Assembly: GCA_035290025.1 (NCBI GenBank)
Contig: DATDVL010000060.1
Coordinates: 1 to 31,980, forward strand
Direction of reading: 5' to 3'
Source: DATDVL01 sp035290025
GTDB taxonomy: Archaea; Nanobdellota; Nanobdellia; SCGC-AAA011-G17; DATDVL01
Length of the DNA: 31,980 bases
The notes beneath the pieces were generated by a model. That model had not been told where the DNA came from. It made no database searches and saw only the letters and a program-made list of their open reading frames with translations. This document shows positions 1 to 7,527 of this stretch, one piece after another. Within the stretch, counting starts at the first letter, position 1. Each line of letters begins with the position of its first letter. The translations under genes were made by a program, and so were the position numbers.

Positions 1-823
1 TTGCATAATCACCATTGTTGATAGTAGTCTCTTCTGTTTGGTCTTCTGTGGTAATAGTAATGCTTCCTTCAGCGAGTTCTGTTCCCTGTGTTTGTACAGT
101 TCCTTTGATGTCTAAGTTTTTTCCGGGAAGAACGTGGTTATTATTAAGGTTGTGCGTGACAGTAAGCGTGTTCGTGAGTTGAATATTTTCAAGGGCGAAT
201 GTTCCTTGGTTGCCGACGTTATCTTGTGCTTGTACTTGAATAGTGTAGGTGCCGGGTGGTTGCGCTGCAGTATTTTTTTCGTGGGTCATTTTTCCTTCTT
301 CAATAGGTGTTGTTTCGATGTTAGTAATAGTTTCTCCCTGTTTGTAATAAATCGTTGCTTGTCCGTTGATGAGTGTGCCGTCAAGTTTGTAGAATTCTCC
401 AGTGAGAGTAAGTGTTTCTCCTAGTTGTGCTTGTTGGTGGTCTACTGCTATTTTCCCTTGGAGTTCTTTGCTGATAGTGAATGTTCTGCTGGTTGCTTCA
501 TCAATGATAAGGTTATTTTCCGTAATACTTGTTTTAAAGACGCAGGTGTTTTCAAAGTATAAAGGTAAGGGTAGTTGTTCGTTGAAGGTTACGCGTTGGT
601 TTTTCTTGATGCTGACTATTTTCGCGAAGAGTTGTACGTTGCCTTGGCATTGAAGGTCTATTTTTAGTTGTCCTAAGATGTCTTTAGTTGTAGTGATGAC
701 TCCGGTAAGTGTTGCTGTATCTCCTATGTTATAGACAGTGTTACTCGGTCCGTCAACAGTTATGGTTGCTTCGACAATAGGGAGAAGGAGGAGAAAGAGA
801 ATAAGCAAAGCACCTTTTTTCAT
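1..823 (-). CDS. Secreted Ig-like-domain protein, 3' end outside window (partial)
   Basis: An uninterrupted minus-strand frame starts at the ATG at 823-821 and runs off the window start, giving about 274 residues. It opens with a signal peptide (MKKGALLILFLLLLPIVEA) followed by Thr/Gln/Asn-rich beta-sandwich-like sequence, with phrases such as GETLTLTGEFYKLDGT and PPGTYTIQVQAQDNVGN that are typical of bacterial/archaeal Ig-like or CARDB-like extracellular domains. A TATA box lies about 29 bases upstream, so the message is probably leaderless. It is divergent from thrS. The C-terminus, where a membrane anchor would be expected, is not in the window. Its style matches the surface proteins at 20-32 kb. 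The exact fold is inferred; the secretion signal is seen. Confidence 0.8.
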   Translation of the reverse strand, partial: MKKGALLILFLLLLPIVEATITVDGPSNTVYNIGDTATLTGVITTTKDILGQLKIDLQCQGNVQLFAKIVSIKKNQRVTFNEQLPLPLYFENTCVFKTSITENNLIIDEATSRTFTISKELQGKIAVDHQQAQLGETLTLTGEFYKLDGTLINGQATIYYKQGETITNIETTPIEEGKMTHEKNTAAQPPGTYTIQVQAQDNVGNQGTFALENIQLTNTLTVTHNLNNNHVLPGKNLDIKGTVQTQGTELAEGSITITTEDQTEETTINNGDYA

Positions 824-846
824 AGTGTTTTCTTGGTTATTAGCAG

Positions 847-858
847 TTTTTATAGTTT
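847..858 (-). promoter_or_regulatory. TATA box for the secreted Ig-like protein
   Basis: On the minus strand this reads AAACTATAAAAA, centred about 29 bases upstream of the ATG at 823. The same motif recurs ahead of several other minus-strand genes in the window. Confidence 0.6.
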
Positions 859-881
859 ATCGTAAGAAAAGTACAGATATC

Positions 882-889
882 TTTAAATA
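882..889 (+). promoter_or_regulatory. TATA box for thrS
   Basis: TTTAAATA is centred about 26 bases upstream of the ATG at 912, which predicts a leaderless or nearly leaderless transcript. Confidence 0.6.
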
Positions 890-911
890 GGTTCTTTATT
901 CTTTTTTGTTT

Positions 912-2633
912 ATGGAAAAGGTGCCTTCCGAATTGGATAAACTAAGACATACAGCAGTACATGTCATGACACATGCAATTAAAGAGTTGTATCCAGAGGC
1001 TTTGCCCACACTAGGGCCGCCTATTGAGAACGGTTTCTATAATGACTATTTTAACTTACCTATCAAAGAAGAAGATTTAGGAAAGATTGAAGAAAAGATG
1101 AAAGAAATTGTTAAGCGTAATCTTTCTCTAGTGCGTATAGAAACATCAAAAAAGGAAGCGCAGCAGTTATTTATTCATAATCGTTTTAAATTAGAACTTA
1201 TTAAGGACTTGAAAGATGGTGAAATTACTATTTATCAACAGGGTGATTTTATTGATTTGTGTCGCGGTGGACATCTGGATTCAACTAGTGAAGTGAAACA
1301 TTTTAAGCTGATGAAACTAGCAGGTTCGTATTGGCGTGGTGATGCAAAGAATCCAATGCTTACAAGGATTTATGGTACTGCTTTTTTTTCTAAACAAGAA
1401 TTAGACAGCTACTTGCAAATGTTGGTCGAGGCGGAGAAGCGCAATCATATGGTTCTAGGTAAGCGTTTGCAGTTGTTTGAAATGCATGAGGAGTCTCCTG
1501 GCGCTCCTTTTTTTTATCCTAAGGGCACAATTATCTATTTAGAGCTCATGAAGTTTTTGCGTGAACAGTATGCAAATCGTGGTTACAAGGAGGTTATTAC
1601 GCCATTGTTATATGATAAGTCATTGTGGGAGACCTCTGGCCATTGGGAACATTATCAGCAGAACATGTTCGTGTTGAATGTTGATAATCGTGAGTTTGGT
1701 TTTAAGTCTATGAATTGTCCTTCTCATTGTTTAATGTTCAGAAATTTGGTGAATAGTTATCGCGATCTTCCTTTGCGTTTGGCGGATTTTGCTGCTTTGC
1801 ATCGTAATGAACTGAAAGGTACACTTGCTGGTTTGACGCGTGTTCGTAAGTTTTCTCAGGATGATGCCCACAATTTTATTGCTGAAGAGGACTTGCAAAA
1901 CGAATTATTGAAGGTTATAGATTTTGTAGATTTCGTTTATAAGAAAACATTTAATGTGGAAGTAGAAATTAAATTGTCAACGCGCCCGGAAAAACGTTTA
2001 GGTTCTGATGATCATTGGGATAAAGCTGAAGCTGCTTTAGAAATGGCCTTAAAAGAGAAAAAGTTAGATTTTACTATTGACGCGGGTGAGGGTGCTTTTT
2101 ATGGTCCTAAGATTGACATTTTTATGAAGGATTCTTTGAAGCGTTTGCATCAGCTTGCAACTATTCAAGTTGATTTTCAAATGCCGTTACGTTTTAATTT
2201 GCAGTTTGATGGTGCTGATGGTAAGAAGCATACGCCTATTATGATACATCGTGCCATTCTTGGTTCTTTGGAGCGTTTTATTGGCGTGTTAACAGAGCAT
2301 TTCGAAGGTAAGTTCCCGTTGTGGTTGTCTCCTATACAGGTTATTGTTATGAGCCTGTCTGATAAGAATATTGCGTATGCACAAAAGGTTGCTGTTGCGC
2401 TATCTCAAGCGGGTTTGCGTGTGGAGACGGATATTTCTGGTGAGACGATCGCTAAGAAGGTTCGTAATGCTCAGTTGCAGAACATTAATTATATGATTAC
2501 GGTGGGTGATAAGGAAGAGCAGGCTTCTTCGTTAGCTATTCGCACATTGGATGGTAAGGTGAAGTTTGGTGTTCCCATTTCGGATTTTGTTGCTGAACTG
2601 GTGGAGAAGATGCGTTCCAGATCTTTAGCATGA
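912..2633 (+). CDS. thrS: Threonyl-tRNA synthetase lacking the TGS domain
   Basis: This enzyme charges tRNA-Thr with threonine. The protein (573 aa) begins directly with the bacterial-type N2 editing domain: HTAVH near residue 15 and CRGGH near residue 118 supply the two zinc/editing motifs. The class II catalytic core follows, with MNCPSH (zinc Cys), motif 2 around RVRKFSQDDAH, FYGPKIDI, and motif 3 in the HRAILGSLERFIG region. A C-terminal anticodon-binding domain starts near WLSPIQV. Bacterial ThrRS is usually about 640 aa with an N-terminal TGS domain, which is missing here; most archaea instead carry an unrelated N-terminal editing domain. The ATG at 912 is chosen over an in-frame TTG at 906 because the TATA box predicts a start close to 912. 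The stop overlaps the next gene, so the two are co-transcribed. Confidence 0.96.
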   Translation: MEKVPSELDKLRHTAVHVMTHAIKELYPEALPTLGPPIENGFYNDYFNLPIKEEDLGKIEEKMKEIVKRNLSLVRIETSKKEAQQLFIHNRFKLELIKDLKDGEITIYQQGDFIDLCRGGHLDSTSEVKHFKLMKLAGSYWRGDAKNPMLTRIYGTAFFSKQELDSYLQMLVEAEKRNHMVLGKRLQLFEMHEESPGAPFFYPKGTIIYLELMKFLREQYANRGYKEVITPLLYDKSLWETSGHWEHYQQNMFVLNVDNREFGFKSMNCPSHCLMFRNLVNSYRDLPLRLADFAALHRNELKGTLAGLTRVRKFSQDDAHNFIAEEDLQNELLKVIDFVDFVYKKTFNVEVEIKLSTRPEKRLGSDDHWDKAEAALEMALKEKKLDFTIDAGEGAFYGPKIDIFMKDSLKRLHQLATIQVDFQMPLRFNLQFDGADGKKHTPIMIHRAILGSLERFIGVLTEHFEGKFPLWLSPIQVIVMSLSDKNIAYAQKVAVALSQAGLRVETDISGETIAKKVRNAQLQNINYMITVGDKEEQASSLAIRTLDGKVKFGVPISDFVAELVEKMRSRSLA

Positions 2634-3139
2634 TGGATATTTTTAAGGTTGTTGAGCGTTTGCGTGCGGATAGTAAGTTTCAGGAGTGGCAGGCTGCTAA
2701 TAAGAAGTCTTTCTTGTATGTTGTTTTCGGTATTCATGCTGATCCTCAGGTGTGGGAGGTTGGTTTTTTTAATGCTAAGGAAAATACTGCTAAAACATTT
2801 ATGGTGGGTGATGTTATTTCTGATGTTGCTGAGGAGTCTAAGATTTTTAAGCCTACAGATCAGGTTGTTGATGAGTTACATTTAGATAAAGTAAAAATAA
2901 GTGTTGCTGATGCGTTGGCTATTGTTGAGTCTGTTCGTAAGGCTGATTATCCTAAAGAATTGGTGAACAAGACCATTATGATTTTGCAGCAGATGAAGAG
3001 GCCGTTATGGAATATTACGTTGTTAACGTCAACGTTGAATGTGTTGAATGTGAAGATTGATGCTCGTTCAGGCGACGTTGTAGAGAAAAGCTTGGTTGCT
3101 GCATTGTCGTTTAATTCTGCAAAGCAAAAAGCCTCTTAA
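2630..3139 (+). CDS. Conserved hypothetical cytosolic protein downstream of thrS
   Basis: A 169-aa protein without signal peptide or membrane segment. Alternating hydrophobic patterns (FLYVVFGIHADPQVWEVGFF; later LWNITLLTSTLNVLNVKIDARSGDVV) suggest an alpha/beta fold, and the last part resembles the strand-turn-strand of PepSY-like domains, where a residue pattern ending in D-x-x-xG-x-V is common. The gene starts within the last codons of thrS (ATGATG overlapping the TGA stop), so the two are translationally coupled. Its 3' end overlaps the convergent zinc-ribbon gene by 4 bases. I do not recognise a firm family; the PepSY resemblance is only suggestive. Confidence 0.75.
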   Translation: MMDIFKVVERLRADSKFQEWQAANKKSFLYVVFGIHADPQVWEVGFFNAKENTAKTFMVGDVISDVAEESKIFKPTDQVVDELHLDKVKISVADALAIVESVRKADYPKELVNKTIMILQQMKRPLWNITLLTSTLNVLNVKIDARSGDVVEKSLVAALSFNSAKQKAS

Positions 3140-3444
3140 GGAGTGCTATAACTTTCGCCTGGTCGATCTAGTTTATAGTTACAGCGTGAGCAGAGAAGAT
3201 GTGTTCTCAGATCAAGAAAGGGTAGGGTGTGGAGGCATGATGAACAATATTTATTATGCATAGGCACACCGCCTTTGGTTACAGTTACAGGTACAAAAGT
3301 GTCTTGACTAGGGCTTAAAAAAAGTTGTCGTGTGGGTGGTGCTGTTATAACCATTGCTTGCACATCAATTGATGGTAGTCGTAACCGCCGATGTTCTGGT
3401 AATGAAACTGTTCGTACAGAAATATCCTCTTTTTCTTGACTCAT
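3136..3444 (-). CDS. Small zinc-ribbon protein
   Basis: A 102-aa protein with a C-terminal zinc ribbon: CSSC, an 18-residue spacer, then CSRC, followed by a short Pro/Ser tail. The N-terminal 60 residues are polar, low in complexity and probably disordered (PPTRQLFLSPSQD). The ATG at 3444 is preferred over an in-frame GTG three codons upstream because AGGTGG lies 5 bases ahead of that ATG. Many archaeal proteins of this shape bind RNA, ribosomes or polymerase, but nothing here identifies the partner. A TATA-like TTTATATAG on the minus strand at 3513-3521 could drive it, with a leader of about 40 bases. Confidence 0.7.
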   Translation of the reverse strand: MSQEKEDISVRTVSLPEHRRLRLPSIDVQAMVITAPPTRQLFLSPSQDTFVPVTVTKGGVPMHNKYCSSCLHTLPFLDLRTHLLCSRCNYKLDRPGESYSTP

Positions 3445-3536
3445 GGAATCCACCTGTCTAGAGTTGTTGTTTTGTGGCCTGATACCTGAGGTCTTATGTG
3501 TGGGGGTTAGCTTCTATATAAACATTGCTGTACTAT

Positions 3537-3749
3537 TCAAGAAAGTTGTACTAATTTTTTCTTTGCGGTCATGCCGGTGATGATAGTTGCTTTTTTATGG
3601 TAAGTTTTTTCTAAGAATTTTAGTAGTTCTTTGTTTGCTTCGTTATTTTTTGGTTGTGCATGGAGTGTAATAATAAGATTGTTTTCTTCTTGGTGGAGTA
3701 TCTTTGTTTCTTTTTTTCCAGTTTTTACGGTGATGTTAAGGTAGGGCAT
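3537..3749 (-). CDS. DUF167 (YggU/UPF0235) family protein
   Basis: A 70-aa protein matching the small DUF167 family. It has an N-terminal strand region with KTGKKE, the hallmark central stretch AQPKNNEANKELLKFLEK (family form: APPxxGKANxxLxxxL), and a C-terminal GMTAKKKLVQL (family form: GxxSRxKxV). Members are compact alpha/beta proteins of unknown molecular function, widespread in bacteria and archaea. The gene overlaps the end of the diphthine synthase gene by 14 bases and is co-transcribed with it, the only functional hint being a link to translation. Confidence 0.85.
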   Translation of the reverse strand: MPYLNITVKTGKKETKILHQEENNLIITLHAQPKNNEANKELLKFLEKTYHKKATIITGMTAKKKLVQLS

Positions 3750-4464
3750 GTTTTTTCCAGAACTGTAGTGCTTCTTCTTCTAAAAAGTGTAGTTTCCCTG
3801 GTATGATAAAACATTGTGGGTAGTGAGTAAGTTGTAGGTGTTCTGCGGTTGCGATTTTTATTTCTGGTTGTTCGCTTCCAAGTGCTGCGCATCCAATGAT
3901 GGTTGTTGTGGGTGGTAGTCCTTTGCTCATAAGATAGTTGAGTCCTTCTCGTGCAGTGAGTGGTTTTTCTTGGGTGTCAAGTAAGAAGAGTGTGTGATGT
4001 CCTTGTTCGTGATTGTTGAGGTAGTTTTTGTAGGGTGTTTCTAAGTGTTTATTGTCTCGTGGTATACTAATAGTCATGCCGAATTTGTAGAGGAATAATC
4101 CGGTGATGCCTATGGCGGAAAAGACGGATGCGTTTTCTATGATATGTACGGGTATGTTTTTCTTTTTTGCTTCCATGACATAGGTGAAGTGTGTTGTTGC
4201 TGCTGTTGGGCTTCCGATGATGAGGAGTGCGACGTCATCTTGTTGTGCTTCTTTTAGGATGTTTTCCATGCCATTTTCTAGTTGTTCTCTTCCTGCTGCG
4301 ATAATATTTTTTCCATAGTAAGTTGCTAATTGGTCTATCGCAACTTGTAGTTGTGATGTGTAGACGTCTAGGTAAAGCTTTCTTGCTTGTTTTATTGCTG
4401 CGAGTCCTTTGATGCTAATATCTCTTTCATCTCCTAATCCTAGTCCTATGAGGTAGAGTGCCAT
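3736..4464 (-). CDS. dphB: Diphthine synthase
   Basis: This SAM-dependent methyltransferase methylates the precursor on the histidine of elongation factor 2 during diphthamide synthesis, a modification restricted to archaea and eukaryotes. The 242-aa length is near the family norm (about 250-265). Seen motifs include the N-terminal LYLIGLGLGDERDISIKGL, DVYTS, LIIGSPTAATTHF, the central VHIIENASVFSAIGITGL, and FGMTISIPRD in the substrate region. It belongs to the tetrapyrrole-methylase fold, but the DERDIS and ENASV blocks are specific to Dph5/DphB. A TATA box about 28 bases upstream drives it together with the overlapping DUF167 gene. Confidence 0.94.
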   Translation of the reverse strand: MALYLIGLGLGDERDISIKGLAAIKQARKLYLDVYTSQLQVAIDQLATYYGKNIIAAGREQLENGMENILKEAQQDDVALLIIGSPTAATTHFTYVMEAKKKNIPVHIIENASVFSAIGITGLFLYKFGMTISIPRDNKHLETPYKNYLNNHEQGHHTLFLLDTQEKPLTAREGLNYLMSKGLPPTTTIIGCAALGSEQPEIKIATAEHLQLTHYPQCFIIPGKLHFLEEEALQFWKKHALP

Positions 4465-4486
4465 GTTTTTTCTTAGGGAAAGATGG

Positions 4487-4498
4487 TTTTTATGGTTT
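4487..4498 (-). promoter_or_regulatory. TATA box for dphB operon
   Basis: On the minus strand AAACCATAAAAA, centred about 28 bases upstream of the ATG at 4464; one base different from the AAACTATAAAAA motif used elsewhere in the window. Confidence 0.5.
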
Positions 4499-4506
4499 GT
4501 TATTCT

Positions 4507-5001
4507 TTAGTAAAGGAGGAAGAGGATGCCGGTGCTGAAGTAGAAGTAGTGGATAACAATACCAATAATGATACCTATAACTGTTAGAGTAAGATTGTTT
4601 TTCCAGGTGTTGTTGATGCTTGATTCTGCAAGGTTATTTAGATAATAAAGGACAGGTAAGGGTAAATAGCTGGGAAGTATGCCTATGCATATGCCGTGAA
4701 TCAGTGCTGGTTGCAGGAAATACAAGCTGAAAGTCATAATAATAAATAAGAAGATGCTGATAAAAATAAGCCAGGGCATTTTCGTGTTAATGCTCATATA
4801 GCCTATGATAAGTAATGGTGAGATTATGCCTAGAAGGTTTACCCATGTTTCTATCCATCGTCTTCCTTGCTGTACTTCTTTGAGAGTGTACTTTTTTATG
4901 GTTTTTCCTACGAAGTAGCTGATGATGCCGAGGATGATAATGGCTAGGTAAGTCATGGTATGAGTATTTAAGAATTGTAAGTAGGTGGTGAGGAGTGTCA
5001 T
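4507..5001 (-). CDS. Small polytopic membrane protein
   Basis: A 164-aa very hydrophobic protein with about five predicted membrane spans, starting at YLAIIILGIISYFVG, LLGIISPLLIIGYM, WLIFISIFLFIIMTF, GICIGILPSYLPL and LTVIGIIIGIVIHYFYF. A short charged linker (KKYTLKEVQQGRRW) lies between the first and second spans. No transporter or enzyme signature is recognised. The ATG overlaps the stop of the AlaX gene by 4 bases (ATGA), so the two are translationally coupled, although no functional link between a deacylase and this membrane protein is evident. Confidence 0.75.
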   Translation of the reverse strand: MTLLTTYLQFLNTHTMTYLAIIILGIISYFVGKTIKKYTLKEVQQGRRWIETWVNLLGIISPLLIIGYMSINTKMPWLIFISIFLFIIMTFSLYFLQPALIHGICIGILPSYLPLPVLYYLNNLAESSINNTWKNNLTLTVIGIIIGIVIHYFYFSTGILFLLY

Positions 5002-5705
5002 GGTTGTAGTTGGAAGTAGATTCTTTTTCTTCCCTTTCCTTTATTTTCTGTTTTGGTGAAAACAACGTTGCCGAGTTCTTTGAGGCTTTTCACGTGCGTC
5101 CCACCGTCTGCTTCTTTGTCTATGCCTTGTATGTCTACGATCCGTATCTTTTCTAGGTGGGTGTGTTTGAATCCTGCTGCTAGTTTGAAGAGTGTTGTGT
5201 CTTGAAGTGCTTCTTGTGCTGGTAAGTAGTAAACCGTTACGGGTAAGTCTTGTTGGATATAATGGTTAATTTTTTCTTGCCAGGTATCCAGTTGTTGTTT
5301 GTCCAATTGTTCCAAGTCTAAGTCTACTCTGCTAGTAGCAATATTAAGTTGGTTGCCTGTCGTGAGTGCTTTTGTTTCTCGTTCAATTACGCTGCAGATG
5401 AGGTGTGCTGCGGTGTGCATTTTCATGAGTTGGTATCTTCGTTCCCAGTTGATAGTACATTGTACCTGTTGTCCTGTGGTGATTCCTGTTTTGTCTACTT
5501 CGTGGGTGATAATATCATGTTCTTTCGTGACGTTAGCGACAATATAGGTTATTCCATTACAAATAATTGTTCCTGTGTCATGAGGTTGTCCTCCGCTTGA
5601 AGGGTAGAAGTAAGTTTGTGCTAATTGTAGTTTGTTTCCTTCTGCGTGAGTTATGGTTGTGGTAAACTCTTTAGTATAGGCATCATCTAAATAAGCTGCG
5701 TGCAT
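4998..5705 (-). CDS. alaX: Alanyl-tRNA editing protein AlaX (medium type)
   Basis: A stand-alone trans-editing deacylase expected to hydrolyse Ser- or Gly-tRNA-Ala. The 235-aa length fits the medium AlaX class: an N-terminal small domain with FYPSSGGQPHDTG, and the editing core with HTAAH (about residue 97) and the second half of the metal site at ADGGTHVKSLKELG. In AlaRS and some AlaX the position before GGTH is Cys; here it is Asp, a form I believe is common in archaeal AlaX-M. The start is the ATG at 5705, 28 bases from a TATA box. It heads a two-gene unit with the membrane protein. Confidence 0.92.
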   Translation of the reverse strand: MHAAYLDDAYTKEFTTTITHAEGNKLQLAQTYFYPSSGGQPHDTGTIICNGITYIVANVTKEHDIITHEVDKTGITTGQQVQCTINWERRYQLMKMHTAAHLICSVIERETKALTTGNQLNIATSRVDLDLEQLDKQQLDTWQEKINHYIQQDLPVTVYYLPAQEALQDTTLFKLAAGFKHTHLEKIRIVDIQGIDKEADGGTHVKSLKELGNVVFTKTENKGKGRKRIYFQLQP

Positions 5706-5726
5706 AAAAGTAAGGAACGAAAACCA

Positions 5727-5738
5727 TTTTTATAGTTT
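5727..5738 (-). promoter_or_regulatory. TATA box for alaX
   Basis: On the minus strand AAACTATAAAAA, identical to the motif at 847-858 and at the same distance (about 28 bases) from the start codon. Confidence 0.6.
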
Positions 5739-5742
5739 GTTG

Positions 5743-6108
5743 TTAGAGAAAACTTCCTTCTAGGTAGCTTTTCATGCGTTCTGCGAAGTGTGTTCTTGGT
5801 ACGACTCTGTTGCATCCTGCTTGTTCTGCTTGTTGTTTGAGTTGTACTTGGACGTGTGATAAGTAGCCTACCATGGGTATGCTGGATAGTTTAGGGTCTC
5901 GTTTGATGCGGGTGATAAGGCTGAGTGCATCTACTTTGGTGTTGTTCAAGTCTACAATGATAAGTTCTGGTGTTACGGTGAATGGTCTGAATACTTCTGT
6001 GGGTGTTCGTAAAAAGAATACTTCTTTTCCTAGTCCTCGTGCTAGTTCATGGATTTTTGTTGAGAAGTGAAAGTCTGCTACTGCTGCGAGGATGAGTTTT
6101 TTTGGCAT
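5743..6108 (-). CDS. Receiver-like (CheY-fold) protein
   Basis: A 121-aa stand-alone protein with the five-strand alternation of response-regulator receivers: KLILAAVADFHF, then ELIIVDLNN with an Asp at the phospho-acceptor position, IPMVGYLSH, and VVPRTHF, where the receiver's conserved Lys would be expected. The acidic pair after strand 1 is reduced to AVADFHF and the Lys seems replaced by Arg, so canonical phosphorylation is doubtful. The ATG at 6108 is preferred over an in-frame TTG at 6117. No histidine kinase is nearby; the kinase-like genes downstream are divergent. A TATA box lies at 6136-6146. Confidence 0.75.
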   Translation of the reverse strand: MPKKLILAAVADFHFSTKIHELARGLGKEVFFLRTPTEVFRPFTVTPELIIVDLNNTKVDALSLITRIKRDPKLSSIPMVGYLSHVQVQLKQQAEQAGCNRVVPRTHFAERMKSYLEGSFL

Positions 6109-6135
6109 GGTAGACAAATAGTTGCGGAGGTTTGC

Positions 6136-6146
6136 TTATATAGTTT
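6136..6146 (-). promoter_or_regulatory. TATA box for the receiver-like gene
   Basis: On the minus strand AAACTATATAA, centred about 33 bases upstream of the ATG at 6108. Confidence 0.5.
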
Positions 6147-6217
6147 ATTGTTACTTTTTCTGTAAGAAGTGTATCATTTTTTATTTTTAGAGTATACAAG
6201 AAAAGTGAGTAAGAAAG

Positions 6218-6226
6218 TTTTAAAAA
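6218..6226 (+). promoter_or_regulatory. TATA-like box for the kinase pair
   Basis: TTTTAAAAA is centred about 44 bases upstream of the ATG at 6266, implying a short 5' leader; it is the best promoter candidate in the divergent spacer of 157 bases. Confidence 0.4.
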
Positions 6227-6265
6227 CGCTAATTTCTGGTGGTGATAAGGGGGTTTGCATAGATT

Positions 6266-7525
6266 ATGAGTTGGGTTAAGAGTACGTTTGAGAAGGTTCC
6301 TCAAGGGGAGAGAGTGGCTCTTGCTGAGAGGGCTTTGGATTTGTATACACAGATGCCTACGCCTTATTATGCAATTCCTAGTGGTATAGTTGTTCCTGAC
6401 GCTATTGATCGTTGGCCTTCCTCAGAAGTATTAGGCGAACGATGGTTGCAAGAAGATGAAATATTCAAGGATATAACAGATGTGTGTAGTGGTCTTCCTC
6501 CTGACTGGACGGCTTTGCAGGAAAGGGTTAAAAATAATAGGAGGCACATGCAGGTTTTAGCTGCTAGAAGTTCCTCTCGTCGTATGCGTCTCTCGTTGCA
6601 TAAGCTGCCTCCTTTTTTTGATGATTTTGATGGGAAAGTAAAAAAGTGGTATAATCTGCCAGAGTGTGTAAACGGTGCAGAGTATGTCGTTACAAAAGAA
6701 CATTTGGGTGAAGGTGGTTTCGGCACAGTGTACAAAGTACAAGCAGATGATGGTAGGGTGTATGCTTTGAAATTACTGCATCCTCGTCACGTTCTAACAG
6801 GGCATCAGCAAGATACGCATCATGATGCTGGTGATGTAATAAGAAAAGGATTGGTCCAACGTCAAGAATTATTCAGAAATGATTGGTTTGCTCGTCTGGA
6901 GTTTATAACGTGGAATAGGCATGATAGTTTCAGAGTAGCAGTCATGAAAGAGTTCGTTCCTGGTAAAACCGTTTATCAGGTATTGCGAAGTTTTGATGGT
7001 CCTGATAGTTTTACGCAAAGAATGGCTGCTGCTTATCGCATAGTTTTGCCCTATGCTCATTTTTTGCAGTGGATGCATCATCAGGGTTTGTTGTTTGTTG
7101 AGAATCGTTGGGATAATGTTATGAAGCATGGTGATACTATAAAAGTTATTGATTATGATTTTGTGACACCTATTGCTGAAATGGGTAATGCAGAGCATGA
7201 TTTTGTTCGATGTGTTTCTTCTCGCTCTTTTGCTTCACGACAACAAAGGCATGATACATTGCAACGCACGTTATTAAGTGATGTGGAGTGTTTTGCTTTA
7301 ATGCTTGATCAATGGTTTGTTGGTTATCCTTGGATCAGCGGTAAGGATTATGGAAATATGTTACGACATATGGATCAAGCAGCAGAAAATAAACGAGCCT
7401 ATCCAAGAGAGCGTATGCATGCTTTGCCGAAGCCGATAAGGCAAGTCGTGCATGATCTTCTTCGTTACCCGCAAGATGAATCGTTGACTATTGATGATGT
7501 GGTCAGTGCATTGGAGATGTTGTAA
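6266..7525 (+). CDS. Protein kinase-like protein, first of a tandem pair
   Basis: A 419-aa protein: about 135 N-terminal residues of helical sequence, then a eukaryotic-like protein kinase fold. The nucleotide loop LGEGGFGTVYKV lies near residues 147-157 and the ATP-binding Lys in YALKLL near residue 169. The catalytic loop reads LLFVENRWDNVM (around residue 279): the HRD Asp is replaced by Glu, while the metal-binding Asn is retained. DFG is DYD (around 296), and an F-helix Asp is present in LSDVECFALML. ATP binding is therefore likely but standard phosphotransfer is uncertain. It is followed after 2 bases by a full-length paralog with the same layout. No membrane segment is seen. Confidence 0.8.
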   Translation: MSWVKSTFEKVPQGERVALAERALDLYTQMPTPYYAIPSGIVVPDAIDRWPSSEVLGERWLQEDEIFKDITDVCSGLPPDWTALQERVKNNRRHMQVLAARSSSRRMRLSLHKLPPFFDDFDGKVKKWYNLPECVNGAEYVVTKEHLGEGGFGTVYKVQADDGRVYALKLLHPRHVLTGHQQDTHHDAGDVIRKGLVQRQELFRNDWFARLEFITWNRHDSFRVAVMKEFVPGKTVYQVLRSFDGPDSFTQRMAAAYRIVLPYAHFLQWMHHQGLLFVENRWDNVMKHGDTIKVIDYDFVTPIAEMGNAEHDFVRCVSSRSFASRQQRHDTLQRTLLSDVECFALMLDQWFVGYPWISGKDYGNMLRHMDQAAENKRAYPRERMHALPKPIRQVVHDLLRYPQDESLTIDDVVSALEML

Positions 7526-7527
7526 AC

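Noticed and set aside
3454..3536. Possible C/D-box-like RNA (two CTGA motifs near 3480)
   Set aside because: No matching C box or paired ends are found; the stretch is more simply the leader and promoter of the zinc-ribbon gene.
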